The notes under the pieces were generated by a model. It made no database searches and was not told where the DNA came from. It saw nothing but the letters and a program-made list of their open reading frames with translations. A program made the translations under genes and the position numbers. From Streptomyces sp. NBC_00523 (GTDB lineage Bacteria > Actinomycetota > Actinomycetes > Streptomycetales > Streptomycetaceae), in assembly GCF_036346615.1 (NCBI RefSeq), contig NZ_CP107836.1, forward strand, positions 2,418,001-2,482,000: DNA of 64,000 bases, in the 5' to 3' direction. This document shows positions 61,374 to 64,000 of this stretch, piece by piece (the first letter of the stretch is position 1; each line of letters starts with the position of its first letter).

Positions 61374-62483
61374 TCAGCGCACGATGCCGAAGAGCTCCGC
61401 GAAGCGCCCGGTGAACAGGTCCTTGCCCTTGTACGCGCTGACCTCCTCCGCCGACAGCAGCACCGGCCCGCCCGGCGAGGGGACCTGGCCCACCCCGCCG
61501 CCGGGCCCGAGCGGGAGCAGCGCGGACGGCACCGGGGACGGCAGGTAGACGGCCGCCCGCTCCTCGCCGCGCACCTGGGCGAGGATGTTGGCCGCGACCA
61601 CCTCGGCGTGCTTCATCGCGTACCCGGCCATCTTGGCCTCGGCCAGGTCGGTGAGGTCGCCGAGTGCGTATATGTGCTGGTGACCGGTGACGTTGAGCCG
61701 TTCGTCCACCGGGACCCGGCCCTGCGCGTCGCGCTCGGCGACCCGGCCGTCGGCGAGGTAGTCCCCGTTGGAGCGCACTCCGTAGCAGCGGAACCAGATG
61801 TCGGCCTCGATGCGCTCGCCGCCGTCGGTGGCCACCGCGAACGGGTCGAGCCGCCCGGGGACGGCCGCCGGTTCGCCGGTGAGCGCGGTGGAGAGCCGCA
61901 GCTCCACGCCGAGCGCGTCCAGCTGGCGCAGCAGCTCCTCACGGACCTCGGGCAGGAAGCCCGGCAGCAGCTCATCGGCCGGGTCCGTGATGACCACGTG
62001 CTTCTCGGGCCAGACCGCCTTGATCTCGCCGGAGAGTTCGAGGCCGACCGGTCCGGCGCCGGTGATCAGGACCCGCCCGGCCCCGGCCAGCTCCTGGTGC
62101 GCCTCCCTGATCCGGGCCAGCGCCTCGCCCGCCAGGTCGGTGTCGGCCTTGGCCGGGAAGGGGTAGTCGGACCCGGAGGCGAGCACCAGGTAGTCCGCGT
62201 CGACGCGCTCGCCGCCGGCCAGGGTGACCCCGCCGGGGTCCACGGCGACGGCCCGCTCGCGGCGGACCGTGCCTCGCTTCAGCAGGGTGTCGTACGGAAA
62301 GAAGATGTTCTCCGCCCAGTCCGGCCTGACCAGTGCCCGCAGGGAGCCCGCCGCGTGGACGAATGCGTCCTTCGGGTCGACCAGCACCACATCGGTTTCC
62401 TCGTCGAGCGCCTTCGCGACGGCCGAGCCGCCGTATCCGCCGCCGATGACGACGACGGTGCGCTTACCTGTTCCGTTTGCCAT
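61374..62483 (-). CDS. FAD-dependent NAD(P)H oxidoreductase (AIF/FSP1-like)
   Basis: A 369-residue pyridine nucleotide-disulphide oxidoreductase fold. The FAD-binding start is TVVVIGGGYGGSAVAKAL, the NAD(P)-binding motif VLITGAGPVGLELSGEIK and the second FAD motif HIYALGDLTDLAEAKMAG. No redox-active CxxxxC pair is present, so it is not a classic disulphide reductase but resembles type II NADH dehydrogenase and AIFM2/FSP1-like quinone reductases. ATG 62483 (MANGTGKR) is preferred, with GGGG upstream; ATG 62498 is possible. It is controlled through the tandem operators in its promoter (inference). Confidence 0.85.
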   Translation of the reverse strand: MANGTGKRTVVVIGGGYGGSAVAKALDEETDVVLVDPKDAFVHAAGSLRALVRPDWAENIFFPYDTLLKRGTVRRERAVAVDPGGVTLAGGERVDADYLVLASGSDYPFPAKADTDLAGEALARIREAHQELAGAGRVLITGAGPVGLELSGEIKAVWPEKHVVITDPADELLPGFLPEVREELLRQLDALGVELRLSTALTGEPAAVPGRLDPFAVATDGGERIEADIWFRCYGVRSNGDYLADGRVAERDAQGRVPVDERLNVTGHQHIYALGDLTDLAEAKMAGYAMKHAEVVAANILAQVRGEERAAVYLPSPVPSALLPLGPGGGVGQVPSPGGPVLLSAEEVSAYKGKDLFTGRFAELFGIVR

Positions 62484-62515
62484 GCCGACCCCAGCCATTG
62501 AAGGGAGACCATTTC

Positions 62516-62552
62516 GTTCGTTACACGAACCATAGTAGTTCGCATAACGAAC
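62516..62552. promoter_or_regulatory. Tandem MarR operators in the oxidoreductase / hemoglobin divergent promoter
   Basis: GTTCGT-TAC-ACGAAC (62516-62530, a perfect palindrome) and GTTCGC-ATA-ACGAAC (62538-62552), 22 bp apart centre to centre, which is two helical turns. On the minus strand TTGTCA lies just upstream as a possible -35 box, so a bound dimer would block the oxidoreductase promoter. The truncated hemoglobin gene starts 81 bp away in the other direction. Confidence 0.72.
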
Positions 62553-62633
62553 TGACAAGACGGAAAGGGGCCGGAAGCAGAGAGGATCCCCCGAGCCCGG
62601 CCCGTCGCGGCGCGCGTCTGCGACCATGGACGC

Positions 62634-63038
62634 GTGACTGAGATTCCGCGCGACACGGTGCAGGAGCTGACCTTCTACGAGCAGGTCGGCGGCGAGGAGA
62701 CCTTCAGGCGCCTGGTCCACCGCTTCTACCAGGGCGTCGCCGAGGACCCGCTGCTGCGGCCGATGTACCCGGAGGAGGACCTCGGTCCTGCCGAGGAACG
62801 GTTCGCGCTGTTCCTCATGCAGTACTGGGGCGGACCGCGCACCTACAGCGACCGGCGCGGGCACCCCCGCCTGCGGATGCGGCACGCGCCCTTCCGGGTG
62901 GACCGCGCCGCGCACGACGCCTGGCTGCACCACATGCGCGTCGCGCTGGACGAGCTGGGTCTCGCCCCGGAGCACGAGCGCCAGCTCTGGGACTACCTCA
63001 CCTACGCGGCCGCCTCGATGGTGAACACCGACGGCTGA
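62634..63038 (+). CDS. glbO: Group II truncated hemoglobin (GlbO-type)
   Basis: A 134-residue heme protein. Family residues include [33 protein letters not shown], the distal-site [12 protein letters not shown] with Trp in GG, proximal His in [10 protein letters not shown] and the C-terminal W.HHM..A. The group II pattern fits Mycobacterium trHbO, linked to oxygen and NO handling. GTG 62634 gives the usual N-terminus with no extension. It is divergent from the FAD oxidoreductase; the shared operator region suggests linked regulation. Confidence 0.9.
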   Translation: MTEIPRDTVQELTFYEQVGGEETFRRLVHRFYQGVAEDPLLRPMYPEEDLGPAEERFALFLMQYWGGPRTYSDRRGHPRLRMRHAPFRVDRAAHDAWLHHMRVALDELGLAPEHERQLWDYLTYAAASMVNTDG

Positions 63039-63210
63039 CCGCTGGTCACCGACCGCCCACATCCGGCCGGAATTCGGTACTCCGCGACCGGATAGCGGTC
63101 ACGAATGCATCAAGTTGTACCCGTAAGCGGTTTCCACGGGCACGGACCGTCTGACAGCATCCAGACAACGCCGGGGGGCGCGCGTGCGGTGAGTGGTGAC
63201 TGGGGGGCAA

Positions 63211-64000
63211 GTGACGGGGTTCGTCTTTCTGCGGGTGAGGGCGCACCGGCTCCTCCTCGCGGCGGCCGTGCTGGCCGTGCTCCTGACCACCTCGGTCCTG
63301 GCCGCGCTCACCGCGTTCTCCGGTTCCGTCGGCGACGCCGCGCTGCGCCACACGCTCACCCACCGCTCCGCCGTCCCCGCCTCGCTGGTGGTCTCCGCGC
63401 AGCTGGATCCGGAGGAGCGGCAGCCGGCCGACGCGGCGGCGCGCAAGGCCGCCCGGGAGACCTTCGACGGGCTGCCGGTGACCGTACGGAAGCTGGAGGC
63501 GTCCGGCCCGTACGCGCTGCCGCGCAGCCTCCAGGACCCGGCCGCCCGGCGCGGTGACCCCGACCTCACGCACTTCGCCTCGCTGGACCGCAGCCGCGTC
63601 CGCCTCACCGCCGGACGCATGCCCGCCGCCGGAGCCGGGAAGAGCGGCGCCCCCGTCGAGGTGGCCCTGCCCGCGACCGCCGCCGAGGCGCTGTCGCTGA
63701 AGCCCGGCGCCCGGCTGAGGCTCACCGACCGGCTGGGCGGCAAGCCGGCCGACGTCGTGATCACCGGGCTCTACAAGGCCGCCGACCAGGCCGACCCGTA
63801 CTGGCAGCTGGACGAGCTCGGCGGGCGCGGCGTCCGCAAGGTCGTCTTCACCACGTACGGCCCCCTGCTCACGGACCCCGCCGTGCTCGGCTCCGGCCGG
63901 ACCACCTCGGGCGAGGTGTCCTGGCTGGCCTCCGCCGACTTCCGCTCGGTCACCACGGACCGGACGGCGGCACTGCGCGAGGCGGCGACCGCCGGTCCGA
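63211..64000 (+). CDS. FtsX-like ABC permease, N-terminal part (cut by window end)
   Basis: The reading frame is open from GTG 63211 to the window end, at least 263 codons. The N-terminus is FVFLRVRAHRLLLAAAVLAVLLTTSVLAALTAFSGSVGDAALR, a positively charged segment followed by a transmembrane helix, then a large extracytoplasmic domain. This is the common layout of Streptomyces FtsX-like permeases (MacB type). GTG 63193 or 63196 are alternative starts. The rest, including the later helices and any ATPase partner, lies to the right of the window. Confidence 0.72.
   Translation, partial: MTGFVFLRVRAHRLLLAAAVLAVLLTTSVLAALTAFSGSVGDAALRHTLTHRSAVPASLVVSAQLDPEERQPADAAARKAARETFDGLPVTVRKLEASGPYALPRSLQDPAARRGDPDLTHFASLDRSRVRLTAGRMPAAGAGKSGAPVEVALPATAAEALSLKPGARLRLTDRLGGKPADVVITGLYKAADQADPYWQLDELGGRGVRKVVFTTYGPLLTDPAVLGSGRTTSGEVSWLASADFRSVTTDRTAALREAATAGP

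Overview
This is a high-GC actinobacterial chromosome segment, almost certainly Streptomyces. The evidence is strong third-position GC bias, frequent GTG starts, purine-rich GGAG ribosome sites, and gene families and order typical of the Streptomyces core: trigger factor, Fe-type SOD, asd, paired aminopeptidase N genes, malQ and a csn amino-sugar operon. No phage, insertion-sequence transposase, CRISPR array or rRNA was seen. About 50 protein genes and two tRNAs are supported. Functions rest on motifs and remembered family knowledge; no database search was run.

Region 1 (1-13 kb) is housekeeping. It holds the 5' end of tig, tRNA-Pro(TGG), tRNA-Gly(TCC), a small membrane protein, a membrane acyltransferase, a small HD protein, a CPA2 antiporter, a SpoIIE-type phosphatase, a Nei-type glycosylase, rpiB, bioY, an amino acid permease, sodF with a Nur-like operator, a MOSC protein, an aldo/keto reductase and a DUF4232-type lipoprotein. 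Region 2 (13-26 kb) is peptidase-rich: a DsbA-like mycothiol-type protein, two paralogous M1 aminopeptidases, a 1100-residue secreted subtilase, asd, a DUF1203 protein and a protein with an AbiEi-like start and a DUF559-like end.

Region 3 (25.9-32.2 kb, minus strand) is one tightly overlapping operon for a stressosome-type partner-switching pathway: RsbR, RsbS, RsbT, an RsbT-like/RsbX-like fusion, a cytoplasmic hybrid histidine kinase whose N-terminus resembles a decayed RsbT, and a receiver-GAF-PP2C phosphatase. No sigma, anti-sigma or anti-anti-sigma factor of the RsbW/RsbV kind lies beside it. Region 4 (32.4-42.6 kb) holds allantoicase, a LysR regulator, a small membrane protein, an 88-codon repeat ORF abutting malQ, malQ, a secreted GH84-type hexosaminidase, an HNH nuclease and an MscS channel.

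Region 5 (42.7-49.4 kb) is the csnR-csnEFGHK operon for chitosan oligosaccharide uptake and breakdown, with a perfect 15-bp palindrome in front of csnR. Region 6 (49.7-60.8 kb) is a GlnX-GlnH-PknG signalling cluster extended by a coiled-coil protein, a zinc-ribbon PP2C phosphatase, a VWA protein and a zinc-ribbon FHA protein. It is interrupted by a 164-nt wobble-rich inverted repeat and closed by a 25-bp hairpin. Region 7 (60.8-64 kb) is a MarR regulator, an FAD oxidoreductase and a divergent truncated hemoglobin, linked by three copies of one operator motif, then the start of an FtsX-like permease cut by the window end.
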